This document shows, piece by piece, positions 18,801-31,260 of a DNA stretch of 60,000 bases. The notes below the pieces were generated by a model. It was not told where the DNA came from, made no database searches, and was given only the letters and a program-made list of their open reading frames with translations. How positions within the stretch are numbered: the stretch's first letter is position 1; the number at the start of each line of letters is the position of its first letter. The position numbers and the translations under genes are program-made. Location of the stretch: positions 126,001 to 186,000 of the forward strand of contig CAJNDS010002537.1 in assembly GCA_905221605.1 (NCBI GenBank), in the 5' to 3' direction. This DNA is from Symbiodinium natans (lineage: Eukaryota > Sar > Dinophyceae > Suessiales > Symbiodiniaceae).

Positions 18801-19978
18801 CGGTCTCCCGACTGCTTGGCCAGCGCCTGCATCGCTCTCCCGAGAAAAAGCTGAGCCCCTTTTCCGAATTTCCCGAAGAAGGTGGAGGCAGGAGGCACAG
18901 AGAGGTGAACGACAACCAAAAACAGCTTGCACCATGGGATGCGCTCCGTCCTCTGCGCGCTCTCACACACCAGGGCATTTCCAGGCATTTAACTCCCCCA
19001 AAGCTGGCTTTCTCCCAAGCCGTTTCCCCCGGCCTCCGCAGTCGTGTTGTTCAGGCCGAGGTTCAGCACCTGCTGAGAAGTGCTGGAGAGCACCACTAAA
19101 CCCTGAAGCCTAAGGCCCTAAGCCCGCAAGCCCCACAAGCCCACAAAAGCCCTGTAAGCCCCCTAAGCCCTCTAAGCCGTATGAACCCTATAGCCAAGCC
19201 ACGGTGTCCATCATGCCAGGCATGGAGGCCCGAGCACCCGAGCGGACCGAAACCAGCAGGGGATTCGTGGCGTCCCCGAATTTCCGCCCGGTCCTGCGGT
19301 GCGCACTATATTGTAGGGGCGACGGGGGAAGTCCTCTGAAGCATGTTCCTAAGCCTTTTCCGGCCTTGTCTCAACCAGAGCTAACGCCTTCGAGACCTGC
19401 TCCTTGAGGTCTGCAGGATACTGACCTTGATCGCTGCTCCGTTTCGTCTTACGCTATTCTGTGCATCCTGCCCTTCCCTCCACCGTTTCTCTGAACGCCG
19501 TCCCTTCTGCGTTTTTCCGATCCATTAGCAATCAAAGGCACAACCATTCTGGTAGTAGTGCGTGCAGACCTTCGGCACGACAGAACACCCACACTTCAGA
19601 CGCATGCTGAAAGCAACCTCCCTTGGCAGCCTCCGTGGTCAGGGTGAAGCCAGGTGGAACAGGAAGCCCAATGGAGGCCATCTGGCGCAGCAGGGGCGAG
19701 CTGCGACAGTTTTTGGGATGCGTGGTTACCGTAAGGTGGTCAATGTTCTCACTGGGCCTGCTTTTGGCGGTCGCTGCTCTCTGACTTCTGGTTTGGCGTG
19801 CTGGGATTCATCAGACTTAAGGGCGAGAGTGGCTATGGGGTATCCGTGCTGGCTCACGCTGTAGATACCAGTAAAATGTTTCCTTGCCCATGGCGCCACC
19901 AACACTGATTTCGGCCTGGCCTCGGCGAGATTGGCGCCCTTGCCGCTTCCCTGCACCGAAGTTGTAGACCCAGGTCAT
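15899..19978 (-). CDS. Pyruvate phosphate dikinase, 21 exons, C-terminal part missing
   Basis: Catalyses pyruvate + ATP + Pi to PEP + AMP + PPi. Exons: 19978-19921, 19681-19631, 19569-19545, 19425-19371, 19293-19203, 19069-19034, 18826-18754, 18658-18591, 18528-18448, 18382-18344, 18177-18079, 18017-17991, 17915-17838, 17753-17715, 17628-17462, 17341-17325, 17262-17096, 16936-16758, 16596-16290, 16143-16069, 15979-15899. About 604 of the usual 870-900 residues are present. Recognisable landmarks: [89 protein letters not shown] and [15 protein letters not shown] with the phosphorylated His and regulatory Thr, then [13 protein letters not shown]. Phase holds across every junction after exon 1. 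Exon 1 joins VYNFGAG to GKGANLAE with about a dozen residues missing and a +1 frame change. The PEP/pyruvate-binding barrel is absent; retroelements lie where it should follow. It may be a pseudogene, or the remaining exons may lie beyond the window. Confidence 0.9.
17325..17341 (-). other. 17-nt PPDK micro-exon
   Basis: Codes the middle of FTIQQGK between a GC-donor intron on each side; both neighbours join it in phase and restore the conserved PPDK strand before MLQTRTGK. Confidence 0.75.
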
Positions 19979-22500
19979 GTCTGGCAAAGCAGCGTCGCGG
20001 CACACGAGCGCAGAAGCTGACGGAGCTGAAAGCCAAATGCTCGTGCATCGCCAAGTTGCACCACACCAATGATTCCCATGATGCTGAAACTCTGGTGTTG
20101 TCTTGGCAAGCATTGGCAAGCTATGGTTTTGGACCCCAACCGGCTCCGCCCCTCAATATGGTAAGAGTCTTCCTAGGTCCCCGAAACGGATCCAAACAGG
20201 CCCTGGCTGTATCCATACTCCCCTTACAACCTTAATTTTCATGTTTTTGTTAGTATCCTCTTGGGCTGTATATAAACAAAAATACAAAATAATTCCCAAG
20301 GGGGATATAGGAATCGGGTGACCGAACAGCTAGGACATGATAGGGAGCCCTTTGCCACTCAACCGATCGAAGATCCGAAGTCTCAAGCTGTCTTTGAAGT
20401 TTTGGATTTAAGTTTGCAGGTCATCGTCAAAGCCCTGGTACGGATTCTTCTGACCGGCTTGCTCACGCACTTCAGACGCGCTTGCTCGTAATTATATTTA
20501 TATCCCCCCCGACGTGCGACAATGTTGAATATTCGGAAATAGCCGATCGACGTCTACAATCAGAATTTCGTTGCTAGGCAATTCTTGGACCCAGGAAGGA
20601 AATCAATTTCAAATTTTCTGATAATTCCTTTTCGGACATTGCAACAAATAGATGGACATCAACGTGATATATATATATATATATATTCATTTGGATTCAA
20701 GGGTCTTCTGCCTAGAAATGCCGTCGGTTTGGTCGCTAACTGCTCCTGTTTTCTCCTTCGCTTGTTCCGATCCGATGCACGACGCAAAGATTCTATCCTG
20801 GATGATCCAGAGGAACATTCTAAAACCCTCACACCGTTAACCGCAATAAATTTTCAATAGAAGCTTGATTCGCAGAAAAGTATAATATAATCTACTGTGT
20901 AACTTCGAAAAAAACTACAATATTTTCACCACGCTCCCCGTCATTCCCAGAAATTCCAGAAACTGGGGGAATCTGGCCACATCAGCTTCCAAGCTGGAAA
21001 GCTGAGCATCCATAACGGCATAAGACGAAGCACGCGCAAAGCCATTCCCGGACTGGGCTCAGGCTGCTGGGGTTCTGCGCAACTTTTGGCGCGGTCGACG
21101 GCATATGCATGTGGAAGCACGCCCATCCGAATCGCCGGCCTGGCCAAAGCGTGCCAAGATTCTCGACGGGTTGGGAATGCGCTTCGACACAAGCGGGCCC
21201 ATGAAGGCTACCAAAAAACTTTCAACCGTGGACTCAGAGTTGCAAAATCTACAGGGACATGTGTTCGCACAGCCTCCAGGGCCTCCAGGGCCAGGTCCAG
21301 CAGCTCAACTGGCCTGCAGAGGTGACTTTCAGATGTTGGTCAGGCTGGGGCATCAGCTTTACCTTAAAACTGTAGGGTTCCAGATTGGAAAATATCGATA
21401 AAAGTCGCTTCCTGCTTACTAAAGCGCATCCTCGCAAAAATTGTGACGTCAAGGCTCTTTAAGGTGATCGGGTTTCGTGTAGAAGGAGTAAGCCAGGAGA
21501 AGAAAGCATCGAGAAGGGATTCACAAAGAGTTCCTCATTTCCCACCTTGGTTCCCCAACGACATGCTTTGTTGCGGTTTGCCAAGGGGCTAGGGTAAGCG
21601 GGGTTGGTGCGGATCATCTCTAAGTCGTATAGCGTCGCTGTCTCTTCGGTATGACGGGTGTGATAGAAATCCTGCAGGCCGCGAGCCAGCGTGGTTGAAC
21701 TTGACATGTATGAAGGCTGCAAGGAGCGGAACATACACTGGCTCAGTCTTGCTCATATATCACTCGCAACCAGCCGGGCTCTACCGAGTATGCTCTTCAA
21801 TGCTTCTGTGTTTCTTTCCGAAGGGATGAACCCAAGGCCTCACCCGACTTGGTTCTATATAGGCTTTAAGGCGTTTCCGATGGCTATAGTAAAGGTTCAG
21901 ATTGGAATTCGGACGTAGTGCAAAGTTATTAACGGTCCATATTCACACTGTTTCTACACAATTGTTTAGAGTTTGCGCGTGAGGCTAACTTAGGGGTCTG
22001 AGGGGCTTGGCAGCGCGCGCTTCGCATTCGACGTGTTTTTTATGCCTTCACCAGCTTCCACGCGAACCCACAAACCCTAAACTAAGCACGATGCATCGAT
22101 CAAGGTGCATTCTTTCATTGAGGGTAGATTGGGCCCGGCCTCTGCACGGCGTCCAGGCCCAGAGCTTCGACGAACCTGTCTCAGCTTTAGGGTTCAGGGT
22201 CTAGGGATGTCTAGGGCCTGCAGGTACCCTTCAGAATACCCGCCCTCGCACTCGGTACCCCGAAGCCCGTAAACCCCAAAACCCCTAACACACCCAAATT
22301 TTGGCTGTGCCTCTTAGACCACTTTTACTAAACCCAAAATCCGAGGCCAAAGCCTTTCCCCCAGGAGAAGGTTCTCGGCAGTGACCTGCTCGAGAAAGTC
22401 GAGCTCGGTCAACCTGGGTCGGATCGCCATGTTTTAGAGTAGCGCCATGAGAAATCCAAATCGTCACAGCTTAGAGCCCCTGGCTAGAGCTGTTTGGGGA
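19979..22500. other. No gene recognised
   Basis: Upstream of PPDK. It contains a short AT-rich zone with (TA)n at about 20670-20690. No convincing frame, repeat pair or RNA gene was found. Promoter or transit-peptide exons of PPDK could lie in its first part but cannot be shown. Confidence 0.5.
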
Positions 22501-22570
22501 ATGAGAGACGAATGGGAGACAAATGGGAGACAACAATCCCAAACGCGCGTCACAGCATCCAGCCTGGAGA
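22501..22570. repeat. Direct repeat, left copy
   Basis: About 70 bp with GGGAGACAAATGGGAGACAA and a CAGCATCCAGC-GTGGAGACA-like end. A related, partly duplicated stretch lies at 23228-23345, so the two bracket the DDE-like fragment. Confidence 0.6.
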
Positions 22571-22770
22571 CATTCGGGAAGCAAAGCCTGTTAATGGATA
22601 ACAAGTTGGCAATGAAAGAATGGAAGCGCGCAGATTTCCTATATTTTTTGCTGGGCTTTCTTGGGCGCTTGAGGCAGTAACAACCATAATCGCGCGGGGC
22701 TCGAAAAGGTTCCGCGAGACGGACCCATTTCTGCAGACACTTATATGTTGTTTTTTTGTGAGTTTATGTC

Positions 22771-23025
22771 TTGAAGCCCCAAGCAACTGCTATCTACAGG
22801 TGGGCCAATTTGGCTTCGCGCGAGGCAACCCGACCTGGCACGTGGCTGAACATGGATGAAACAAGTCTGCGGTACGCCGTGCGCGGGCAGAGGGGGACAA
22901 TCGTGAAGTCCCGTGGCAAGCCTGCCGAAATCTGTAGACATTGCTTCACCATGTTGGCAACAATATGTTCCGACGCAAGCATTCAGCCACGATTGCCACA
23001 AACCGTGTTGCAAAAAGTTCTCTGT
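22771..23025 (+). pseudogene. DDE-transposase-like fragment
   Basis: An open stretch with AIYRWANLAS, WLNMDETSLRYAVRGQRGT and SIQPRLPQTVL. The spacing of N-M-D-E-T, a Gly-rich turn and a later Q-P-x-L-P-Q resembles the core of DDE-superfamily endonucleases, common in dinoflagellate genomes. Only about 85 residues are readable; the second Asp and last acidic residue are not found, and the flanking frames are broken. It is one of very few plus-strand coding remnants here. Family assignment is from motif memory only. Confidence 0.4.
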
Positions 23026-23227
23026 TGGGTTTTTAAAGAATCCTTGCTTCAATGCGACAATTTGTCAATGGTGGATTTCCTGTGAGCCAGAATATTTTTA
23101 TATTCTGTGAGCTAATGAAATAGAATGCCGTATGACAACAAAAGACGTATTGTACGGCTGTCTTCTTGTCAAAATGAAAAAACCTATTCAATTGATTTTC
23201 TTGCGAAGCGCATCATAGCGCACCACA

Positions 23228-23345
23228 GCATCCAGCGTGGAGACATCTGGGAGACAAATGGGAAACACATGGAAGACAACAATCCCAGAAGCGCGTCACA
23301 AGCATCCAACGTGGAGACATCTAGGAGATAAGTGGGAGACAAATT
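23228..23345. repeat. Direct repeat, right copy
   Basis: Matches 22501-22570 (GGGAGACAAATGGGA..., CAACAATCCCA..., GCGCGTCACA.GCATCCA.C.TGGAGACA) with an extra internal duplication. Confidence 0.6.
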
Positions 23346-26300
23346 TTAGACTAGGGACTAGTACCCCCCCCCCTCCCCCCCCCTCCCCCCCCCAAGCGAA
23401 AACTGTTTGGGGAAAAGTTGCGACTAGGACGGTACTTCGACATGCAGCCAAAGCAGCCGCGGCTTGGCAAACAGCCACGGTGGCTGCGCAGGGCACAGCC
23501 TCGCTTTGTGTCGGGGAGGGGGCGGATGCCGCTTGAACCCGTAAACCCTGTGAACACATACCCTAAACCCCCTGAGAAACCCTTCCCAAGGAAACCTTGA
23601 ACAACAAATAAAAACAAACCCCAAGAACCCTAGACCCCAGGCCCCAGGCCCTAAACCGAAAAACAAACCCTTCAAAACGCTCAGCCATGAGCTCAAGCGT
23701 CGGCACCGCTCCGAAGTAGGGCAGCTGCGTCTCGGCCGTGAGGAGGGCCGAGGGTTTAAGGCTTGTAGGGGTTTGGGGTTTAGATGGTTTAGGAGAAGGG
23801 TCTTCTCAGGGTCTTCAGGTTTTTTAGGCCGCGGAGCACAAAAACGAGGAGAAGATGAACACGCCTAAGGATGTGATTATAACACCAGAACAGGAACAAA
23901 AAAACAGAAATGCAAAGAACGTCAGGCCTTGCGTTGTTCTTTCACTGACACAACAACGTATAGCGCCGGATAATTTTACTTTTTTTATTCTTTCTTGGCA
24001 CCGCACTCGCGCTTGAGGAGGGAAAGGATAACGCGAAGTGTGAATGCACGCGGCGTGTGGTAGCGGCGGAGCTCGACTTCCCGTAGCGATTGTCTTAGAC
24101 ATCCTGTAACACAAGAATGCAACATTCCGATTTTTGGGATTTACTGAGCGTGGGTGACGTCTTTAGTGGGTTGTTGTGCGTTGCGCATGCCTTGAACCCA
24201 TCAAGCTCAAATGGACCACGCATGCAAGTGCTCGTGCAGGCTAGGGTAGGCGGTATCCGGGAATCCGTGTAGCCGGAGCAGTGGCCTGTCCGCGTTCGCA
24301 TGGAGCAGGTGTGGATTCTCACTCCCCCGGCCCCGGGGGCAGGACCTTAAAGAGGGTCCAGAATAACGGGGAATTCTTGGTTGGGATTCCGGTTTTCGGG
24401 ATCTTGGTAACGGAAAGGAAGCCTGGCTTTGAGATTCAAAGCCCGGCGTTGTTAACGTTGGCTTTAAACCAAAGCTACATTCTGAAAACAAGCCGGGTTC
24501 AGCCGAGTCCCGTGTTTGTTGGAGTTTGTCCTGATGCTGGCTGACACGAGTTCGTTGACTAAAAAAATTTTTCAGAACCGCGCGACTCGGAGGCTTGCAG
24601 CCCCTATAGCCGCTGGCTCGTGTTCTTTCGTTCTTTGCTTTAACTCCGTTCGAGTGCAGTATACGCACGTATGCTGCGTACACCCAAAACTTTCCTCGCC
24701 AGCTCGCGCATAGCCAAGCCAGGCATGGATCAACCACAAAGAGGCGCTGGGACCCCTGCGCAGACTTGCACCAGTGACTCTTCCAAGACCACGCCCTTGA
24801 GATCCTTGTCGCACCCCTCCATGCTGAGGTAGACCTCGGGGCCAAAGGCAAGATCACAACCTGCATGTCGCTAAATGTTTCCGGCATTCCGGCGTGGTCG
24901 GACTCCGTCAGCACCTCATGCACCATGTGGACGTGGGACAGGTCCTGAACGACAAGGACCAACAACTTGCGGGGGACGGCAGGAACAGAGGAACGAAAGC
25001 TAGTGCAGTTGCCCAAGAAGTCTCCTCCTCGCCCATAACCCGTATCCCAACCCACATCATCGGAGAGTCTTTGGCCAGAGCATCTCTCAGAGAACCACTG
25101 GAGCCGGCGAGCGCCAACCCCAGACAATTTCTGGGAGAATTTCTGGAGTGCCCAACTCAGAGCACCCCACAAGATGGCAGCGCCCAACCCCAGACCATCA
25201 CCAGAAAATCCTGCAGCGCTCAGCCCCAAGAGAATCCCTGGAGCGCCGAACTCCAGATCTCCAGAAAATCCCTAGGTTGCCCAGAGAAGTATCCCCACCC
25301 AACCTTGGAGTATCTGCAGAATCCCTGGAGCGAGCAACCGCAGAGTATTTTCAAAGAATTTTCTGAGCGTTTAAATCCGCACACGGCTTCGACACTGCTG
25401 TGGGGATGCATCGGCGCTGCACTTGGAGATGTAGCAACGTGGTTTGGACGCTGCTCTTGGAGAGGTATTACAAGGCAAATTTCTGCTCCTGAGCCTGTGT
25501 GGCGCTTAGCCTAGAGCAACGGTGGCTTCATCCGCCTAAAGTGTCGGGTTTTGGGGAACGACTTAACTTTTACAGAGAGGGGCGCCCGCCCCACGCTGCA
25601 CACCCAAAACTGTCCAGTCCTGAAAAGCCCGCCAGACTTTGCGCCGGTCGGGGCCCCTATTAGAGCAGGTCCAACATTAACGACCACGGCGTCTTCGCGG
25701 CCCCACGCGGCCCCGAGCCCCCGGCAAGGGTTTGCAAGGCTCCAAAGCTGTAGGAGTCATGCGCGCGTGGCCGGCGCCGCTCTGACTTGTTCTGAGCATA
25801 TGCGCTTGGTGCCCAGGACTGTTCCGCAAGTGCCTGCGAGGAAGTAAGAGCGGCCTCTGAGCTTTGGTCCTAGGAACTAGATCATGGAAGGATATGAAAG
25901 GAGTTGCGACAACGGACATCGACAAGGCCTTAACTTGAGATCATGTGGATGGCCATCCGCGGCTCGAAATCATCACCCCATCCTGCCCCTCCACCACGAC
26001 GTCTACCACCATCACGACAAGCACGGATATGTACCACCACCCGGGTCAAATCATCTGCACCCCCACAGAAACAACTAAACCCCACGCCCCCAAATCACTT
26101 CTTCCCAAACTTGATTTGGGGCATCTGGTTGATAAACTGAGTAATTGCCGGCCCCGTCAATCAGATGTCAACAGAGTTGGAGGCTGCAAGTCCGTAGGCT
26201 CTTGGCTTCAGGCTTTGCACGCATCCAATTTCTGGCGTCGCTCGCCCAGGTACAACATAGGCCAGGGTTTAGGGGCTTCTTGGCACCCGCCTAGCTGACC

Positions 26301-26487
26301 GCAACATCACACTGCAGGGAATCAAAATTGGCATGTCGGCATCCATCTTCGCGAAGAATTCTTTGCCTTTACTCCAGTTTGTTAACTGGTTTCCTGCCCA
26401 CCTCAGAAAGATACACCATTCGCAAACATCACACCCAAAACTCTGGCACTCCACCAAGCGCACTCTACAGTCGGGATAGGGCAATAG

Positions 26488-26538
26488 GGTATAGGGTATA
26501 GGGTTTAGGGTTTAGGGTTTAGGGTTTAGGGTTTAGGA
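26488..26538 (+). repeat. Interstitial telomere-like array
   Basis: Two GGGTATA variants followed by about five TTTAGGG units. Confidence 0.9.
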
Positions 26539-29500
26539 ATTAGGGACCCGAAATCTGGCCTGCTTGACAGCTTGCAGAGCCGCCTCGCCCCGTGCAGGAC
26601 ATGAATGCCGAAGCACTGGACAGCAGCTGAAGACCACGCAAGACAAACTGAGCCAGGCCTTATTGGCTCGCTCTGCCCGCATCCATAGCCTCCCAGCACA
26701 CAATTGGCAAGTGAAACAACCATTACCTTTGAAAACTAAACCTCTTCACACTGCGTTTGCGCCTTCTCGAGTCTCGCCTGCGCCAGCTGAACCTCGCGAA
26801 GAGTGGTAGAGTGGTTGATGTGGAACAATTGCGTCAGTGACATAGCAAGAATACCTATAATACCACCCCGCCTAATTAGTTTCAAACTATCAGATATCTC
26901 CACATGCGGGTTCAGTGCCGCAACTCAGTGCAAAAACACCTCTTGTATCAGCTCATCTGTGTGCTCGCCGCTGTGTCTTACGCCTCGTCACAGCACCAAA
27001 GCAAAGGCTGTTTGCGCCATGTAGAAGAAGGATCCCTAATTACATGTCCAACTCAGCATGATGTTGTCACAAGCCTGTTTTTTCTCAGACAAACTTGCAG
27101 ATGCTACCGCTGCGTGAGAAAGCAAATCAGAGGGTTGGTCTGCTTCCGCTGTCAAGCCAGAACGCCATTCCCTGTCGCATACTTCTTAGGCAACCGCCTG
27201 GGAAGGGGTGGTTTTTGCAGGTGGTCCTGTGTGCGGCCGTCTACTTGCCAGGGACAGCTTGAGCGGGGGTGGATTTCGCAATCCCTGTTGTATACATCCA
27301 GGAGTCAACCACAAAGCAATTGCCCTGGCACGCCAACCATGCCCACAACAAGTCACAATGTCACCCTTCAACAGACAGAAACACCCAGGGGTCTGGGGCA
27401 GTGGCGCTTCCCCATGGCAGTCGTGCCCCTTCAACTCGAGCAGAAATGGCCAACAAGTCCAATCAAGTTTGCTGCGGCATCTTGGGGAATGTAGAAGTGA
27501 GGTTGGGCATTTTATGTGGGCGGACGTCTAAGCTTCCAAAATGTGCCCTTTGCGTTCACTCTCGCGTCACTGCATGACAGATGTCTCGCTGCTTGTGAGT
27601 GCTTTGGTAAGTGAGATGTCGTCGGGTGGTCGGTGCACCATGGCGATCTTCACACAAACTTCTTGTCGCTAAACGTGCAAGGATAGAAAAACATGTTGGG
27701 GAAGATGTTGAGAGGAAGGTTCTGTCAGTTGAACATTATCCACGAATTTGGAACTCTGTGCCGCCTGGCAAGGCTCATGCGTTGTCAGCCACCCTGGTTT
27801 CGAATCCATCGAAACCATTGAAAGCATAAAACTTGAGTGGTCAATGGAATTGCAAGTTGAAACCAACGGCTTAGAAGCTGCTTTTTGCTCCCGCAGCAGC
27901 TCCGGACTGTATTCCAGGTCGAGAGTGACGATGGCGGAGCCTGTGAAATGTTACAGGAACACGGCTGAAGCAAGCCTTGCGGGCTATGTGTACCCAATAG
28001 ACCAGCTAAGCCAAAAAACATATTGCGTACGTCGGTTTTTTAAGAACATTATTTCTTCATATAAAAAGGAAAACCGAAGTGACTTTGAGAGTTAGCCTGG
28101 CATGTGAAAGGCATTTTTGTCATGCTAACTTTGAAGTTAACACGCCATGGAAACTCAAAGCCCGGTTGGCTTCATAGATCGAATTTGCCTTCGAAGCCAA
28201 AGTCGCAAAACCGAAGCTGCTACTGAAACTGCTTCGAAACTGCTTCAGATTTGCAAAAAACAAAACTCTGATTTGGTGGATGTGTTCTTTCTAGGTGTTT
28301 TCTGCTGATGTGGTGCACTTATGTGTTTCTGATAAGCAAGACCGAAACCAAGAGCAGCTTGATGGTAGTTTGCGACTTCTCTCCCCACAAACAGAAGCAA
28401 ACCATGAAGCAGCTGGAAGCAGACTAGCAAAGCGCCGAGAGCAGTTTAGAGATATTTCCACCAAACCTCCTCTCACAATTTGACGGGCAAACTTCCTTCA
28501 ACGGCAGATGTTCACCTTGCAAATGACTCTGTCAACGAGCAGAGTAACTACTTTCCACGCCCTCGTGTGTACTTCGAAGTGCAAAGGTAAAACGAGCAAA
28601 GGCAAACTTGCCGTTTTGACTTTTCGAAATTGTCTGGCATAGCTGGTCTGCAAGCTACTAGAATCCATCGAGGCAAGCAGATGACAAGCAAGGCGCCATT
28701 CATTGAAGTGAAAAAAACTCCACACCTCGGCAAGTCGGAGCTCGCTGGCCGCGCATTTCAGGCATGCCAGTGTGGCCAGCAAGGGCACCTGGCACAAACA
28801 CACAGCTCTCTTCAGATCGGAGCAAACTGTAGCTAAGAGTTGCGTGCGCCAGACCAGACCGCAAACAGCTGGTACACATTCCGTCCCTCCGTTTCCAACA
28901 GAAGTGCAGCTGCCACTCAGTTTTTCAACCCGGCCTTTGAGCAGGGCGGTGCGTGCGCTTCTGCTGACCCAAGTACTGCAGCACCTTACACAGCTTGATT
29001 GCCAACATTCTCTCAGTGCTGTTATAGTGCTGTTCTTGTGCAGTGGCAGCCTGGGATCTCACGCATGAAGGGTCACTGGGTATAAGGCCGCCACGCAAAG
29101 CCGGCCACAGCCCGGAGCCTATCAGAAGAGACTGGGCAAAGAGGTGGAAGGAGACAAGTGGACAAAGCGGGACAAGTGAGCGAAGTAGGGTTCTGAAACC
29201 TTTTGTGGACTCTGGTAGAGTTTGGGTTAGAATTAAGGGTTGGTGCGCTTTGTGGCTGTGTGGACATGGGAGGGGGGGACCATCCAGAGCATCGCCCCGT
29301 CTGAGAGCAAAGCACTCAGCCTTGTGTCAGTCTTTCAGCCCGCTCCACCTCCCGCCCGCTTTAAAATTCCGGAAAGAGCTTGGGCCCCTAAAACTCCATA
29401 ACCCTAAAGCCCTAAAACCCCAAAACCCCAAAACCCCGAAACCCCAAAACCCTAAAAACCCCATAAAAACATGTTCTGTATGCAGCGAAAGGAGTAGCCC

Positions 29501-29564
29501 GCACCTCTGTGAACTTTGTGGCACTACAAGAGCCAACCAACTTTGACCAAAGGGGTCTCCAAAT

Positions 29565-29597
29565 TTTAGGGTTTAGGGTTTAGGGTTTAGGGTTAGA
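29565..29597 (+). repeat. Interstitial telomere-like array
   Basis: About four TTTAGGG units. Confidence 0.9.
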
Positions 29598-30462
29598 TCA
29601 GACCTCTTCATGGGACAATCCATATTTTTCATGCCCGTGCGCACCCAAATGGTGGGGAGAGATCCCCACTACCCTTTAGCTTCTGGGCTGAACCTTTGAC
29701 TAAGGTTTCACTATTGGGGCGACTAGAGATGACTTGGGTGTTTACCGCGGATTCCACTCTTGAACCTATGTCGCATTCGTCTTTCTGGATTTCAGTCGGT
29801 GTTGCTTGTAAGCATCGTTAGTAGCATCGGTACCGGCAGGCATTGGAAAACCGCATGTTCTTTGGAAACAAAGGGTTTCCTCTTCTGAAAGAATCTTGGT
29901 GGCATTTTTTGGGAAGCCCTGCGTGTTGTCGATGTGTTGAATTATGCCGGCATCAGCCCTTTATGACGAATGTTCTCGCAACCGTATACATCCTAACATG
30001 GACGTTGCGATCTGGGCCAGTACGGATGCTCAAGTGTGAAAGGGTAAACTCAGACCCCCGGCTTCCTCGTGCTGCCCCAAAGGTATGGGGTTGGGGAAAT
30101 GATGGCTTTGCCTGTGGTTTGGGGGCTTAGAGCGTCGTCTCTAAATTGCTTAGGGTTGAGGGTACAGTTCGTAGGCTCGGCTCGAGGGGTTCAGAATGTC
30201 ACACGGGTCTTGGGATAGTGCTTCTTAAGTCGGTGGGAGGCCTGTATGAAGCCGTTCTCCCTACTTGCACCCCCGAACCCAAGGCAAAACCTAAGCACTC
30301 ATCGAGTAGCTCAATAGCTGTTTTTCTGGACAAGCAGTGTTCTGTACAAGTGGAGAGGGTCGCCTGCTTCACATTCTTTCCATGATCAGGTACCTTCAAG
30401 AGGCTTTCTCAGGCCTTCCGCCAGCAAGGCCGTGCCAACAAAAAGCATAGAGGGCAGCCAAG

Positions 30463-30605
30463 CATATGGGTATTTCCCAAAATAGGGGTACTTCTGTTAT
30501 ACCCCAAATAGAAGATCATCCCCTTATAACCCCCTTAAAGGGGCCGAGGTGTTTGCCCTAAAGGGGCCCCAAAAAAGAGTACCCCTGGAAACCCCCATAT
30601 TGCTT
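30463..30605. mobile_element. Palindromic MITE-like element
   Basis: Ends are imperfect inverted repeats (CATATGGGTATTTCC at the left; GGAAACCCCCATATTG at the right), with internal GGGGTAC/GTACCCC pairs. It lies just downstream of the gene at 30613-31260. No clear target duplication. Confidence 0.45.
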
Positions 30606-30612
30606 TCATGCT

Positions 30613-31260
30613 TCACATGTCGCGGTCAAACATGGCTGTGCGACAGCCAAGCTGTCTGAAACCAAGGTGAAGGCTCTTTGCAATGTCCACCAAGACAGAG
30701 TTCGGGTTGTAACCGAGTTCCCTCAGCCCACGGACCTGATGGCTGCTAAACTTGTACATCTTGCGAAGTGACAGCATCGTCGGAGGCAGCCGTCTCCGTG
30801 CGTCGTTCACGTCAGGATCCGCTTTGAAAGCAACGCGAGCAGCTGTCTCAGACGCAGCTTGAGTGGCAGGACTCCGGACGCCTTCTGAGAAGCCTTCAAA
30901 CTCTCGGTCATGGAAGCCTGGCACGACCAGTGTAACAACGCAGCCATCAGAAGTCCATCGGTGACGGAAACCAAAATTGCCTCTCCGTTGGCAGTTGTAT
31001 CGGTCAAGAAAGATTCTGAGCGCTTGCTTTGGCGTCATCTGTTCCCACTCTTCGTCCTTAATGCCGATTCGGGTCGTGAGTGACGGTGCCAGGGACTCGA
31101 AGTAGCCATTCCTGATGCGTTCCAGCAATTCTGTTGCAGTTAGGTCCTGGTCGCGCGCAGCCCCAGGGGGCTGCTGCTGCTGCTCCTCGTGCCCAACGTC
31201 CTCACGCTTCACATCATCATGTCCGAACCACAGTTTTCCACCGGGCATTTCACTCAACAT
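30613..31260 (-). CDS. Hypothetical protein, possible dsRNA-binding domain
   Basis: 215 residues from ATG 31260 to a stop at 30613, single open frame. The N-terminus is charged and Gln-rich. Residues about 65-145 read like a dsRNA-binding fold: an opening helix (TPKQALRIFLDRYN), strands ending in VVTLVVPGFHD, then a final Ala-rich helix (AASETAARVAF). The C-terminal third has no motif I recognise. A Lys-Lys pair normally at the last helix is not seen, so the domain call is weak. It could be one exon of a larger gene. Confidence 0.45.
   Translation of the reverse strand: MLSEMPGGKLWFGHDDVKREDVGHEEQQQQPPGAARDQDLTATELLERIRNGYFESLAPSLTTRIGIKDEEWEQMTPKQALRIFLDRYNCQRRGNFGFRHRWTSDGCVVTLVVPGFHDREFEGFSEGVRSPATQAASETAARVAFKADPDVNDARRRLPPTMLSLRKMYKFSSHQVRGLRELGYNPNSVLVDIAKSLHLGFRQLGCRTAMFDRDM

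Larger units (their letters stand above)
23346..30460. other. No gene recognised; low-complexity and telomere-like patches
   Basis: Holds a poly-C tract (23364-23394), degenerate AAACCCC/CCCTAAA runs (about 23540-23660 and 29395-29465), a degenerate direct repeat around 25070-25370 (recurring AGAATCCCTGGAGCG), and two telomere-like arrays listed separately. Open frames here are short, overlap on both strands and show no motif. Confidence 0.5.

Noticed and set aside
24207-25514. Gene on either strand around 24.2-25.5 kb
   Set aside because: Both strands are open, driven by a degenerate direct repeat; no family pattern or ordered splice sites.
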